Positions 63,675 through 64,000 of a DNA stretch of 64,000 nt are shown one piece after another. The position numbers and the translations under genes are program-made. The DNA is from Chiridota heheva. Lineage: Eukaryota > Echinodermata > Holothuroidea > Apodida > Chiridotidae. The notes under the pieces were generated by a model. It searched no databases and was not told the origin of the DNA. It saw nothing but the letters and a program-made list of their open reading frames with translations. The DNA is taken from assembly GCA_020152595.1 (NCBI GenBank), contig JAIGNY010001666.1:413501-477500 (forward strand), read 5' to 3'. Position 1 is the stretch's first letter. Each line of letters starts with the position of its first letter.

Positions 63675-64000
63675 AAGGAGAATTCCCATGGTTTTTTTTT
63701 GTTTGTTTTTTTGGTTTCTTTATTTGAAAATGCATACTTTTAAACCCAATTTGGTACAAAAATCAGGTTGATATCATATTCTGTTCAGGAGATAGGTTTT
63801 TCAAAGATTTCCTAATTGCATTTTAAAAAATTGTACTGTATGATGAATTCATGTTTTATGATGTCACAGAGGCAATTCCATTGCAATATTTATGTATTTC
63901 TTTCAACGTTAATTGGTTGTTTCTATATGATTAGAAACAATTTTCTAAAAGTTATTGAAGTTATAATTGGCAATGTATATAAATACCTAACTTTCCTCAA
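63675..64000. mobile_element. Dispersed repeat, family C, copy 2 (runs off the window)
   Basis: It aligns with 26950-27290 from the CCCATGGTTTT start through GGCAATGTATATAAATACCT and continues to the window edge. Confidence 0.8.

Overview
The window is eukaryotic: AT-rich (roughly two thirds A+T by eye), densely filled with microsatellites, minisatellites and small inverted-repeat transposons, with short coding exons separated by kilobase introns. The protein sequence and the repeat landscape fit a marine invertebrate, perhaps an echinoderm, but the sequence does not fix the taxon.

One gene can be recognised with confidence. The 3' two thirds of a Musashi-family RNA-binding protein gene (MSI1/MSI2 type) lies on the minus strand from about 45801 down to 11756, and possibly to 9024. 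I chained exons by splice sites, reading phase and similarity: 45801-45719 (second half of RRM2, with RNP1), 44298-44208 (KKAQPKEVM), 39698-39651, 33197-33120, 23517-23320, 18670-18471 (SPGPLDIYGAATQ and SYLPAASPQPS) and 11800-11756 (terminal APLIAPSFHNGFFH plus stop). Together they give one open frame of 246 residues with no phase conflict. A 93-bp exon at 26019-25927 adds an RGRG/His-rich insert in the same phase and looks like a cassette exon. A weaker 51/54-bp candidate lies at 34922-34872, and an alternative last exon or 3'UTR exon lies at 9093-9024. The exons for RRM1 and the first half of RRM2 were not found up to 64000, so they should lie beyond the right edge.

Layout by region: 1-2858 is AT-rich sequence without a gene and may be Musashi 3' UTR or downstream sequence. 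2859-7663 is bounded by 24-bp terminal inverted repeats with flanking TA and holds subterminal TTAGCGC motifs; it looks like a decayed DNA transposon. 8.4-10 kb holds two hAT-like MITEs with 8-bp duplications and a large TA microsatellite. 10-45.8 kb is the Musashi gene; its introns hold minisatellites with units of 20, 21, 26, 28, 40 and 87 bp, a 234-bp tandem duplication and several MITE families. 45.8-64 kb is the upstream Musashi intron or intergenic DNA, with foldback elements, a 913-bp inverted-repeat insertion, and (TA)n and (CATA)n arrays. Two short THAP-domain-like coding remnants (40205-40366 plus, 61591-61767 minus) are probably relics of transposons or THAP genes.

No rRNA, tRNA or CRISPR array was recognised. 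Most short open frames fall in repeats or have no coding features, and they are omitted.
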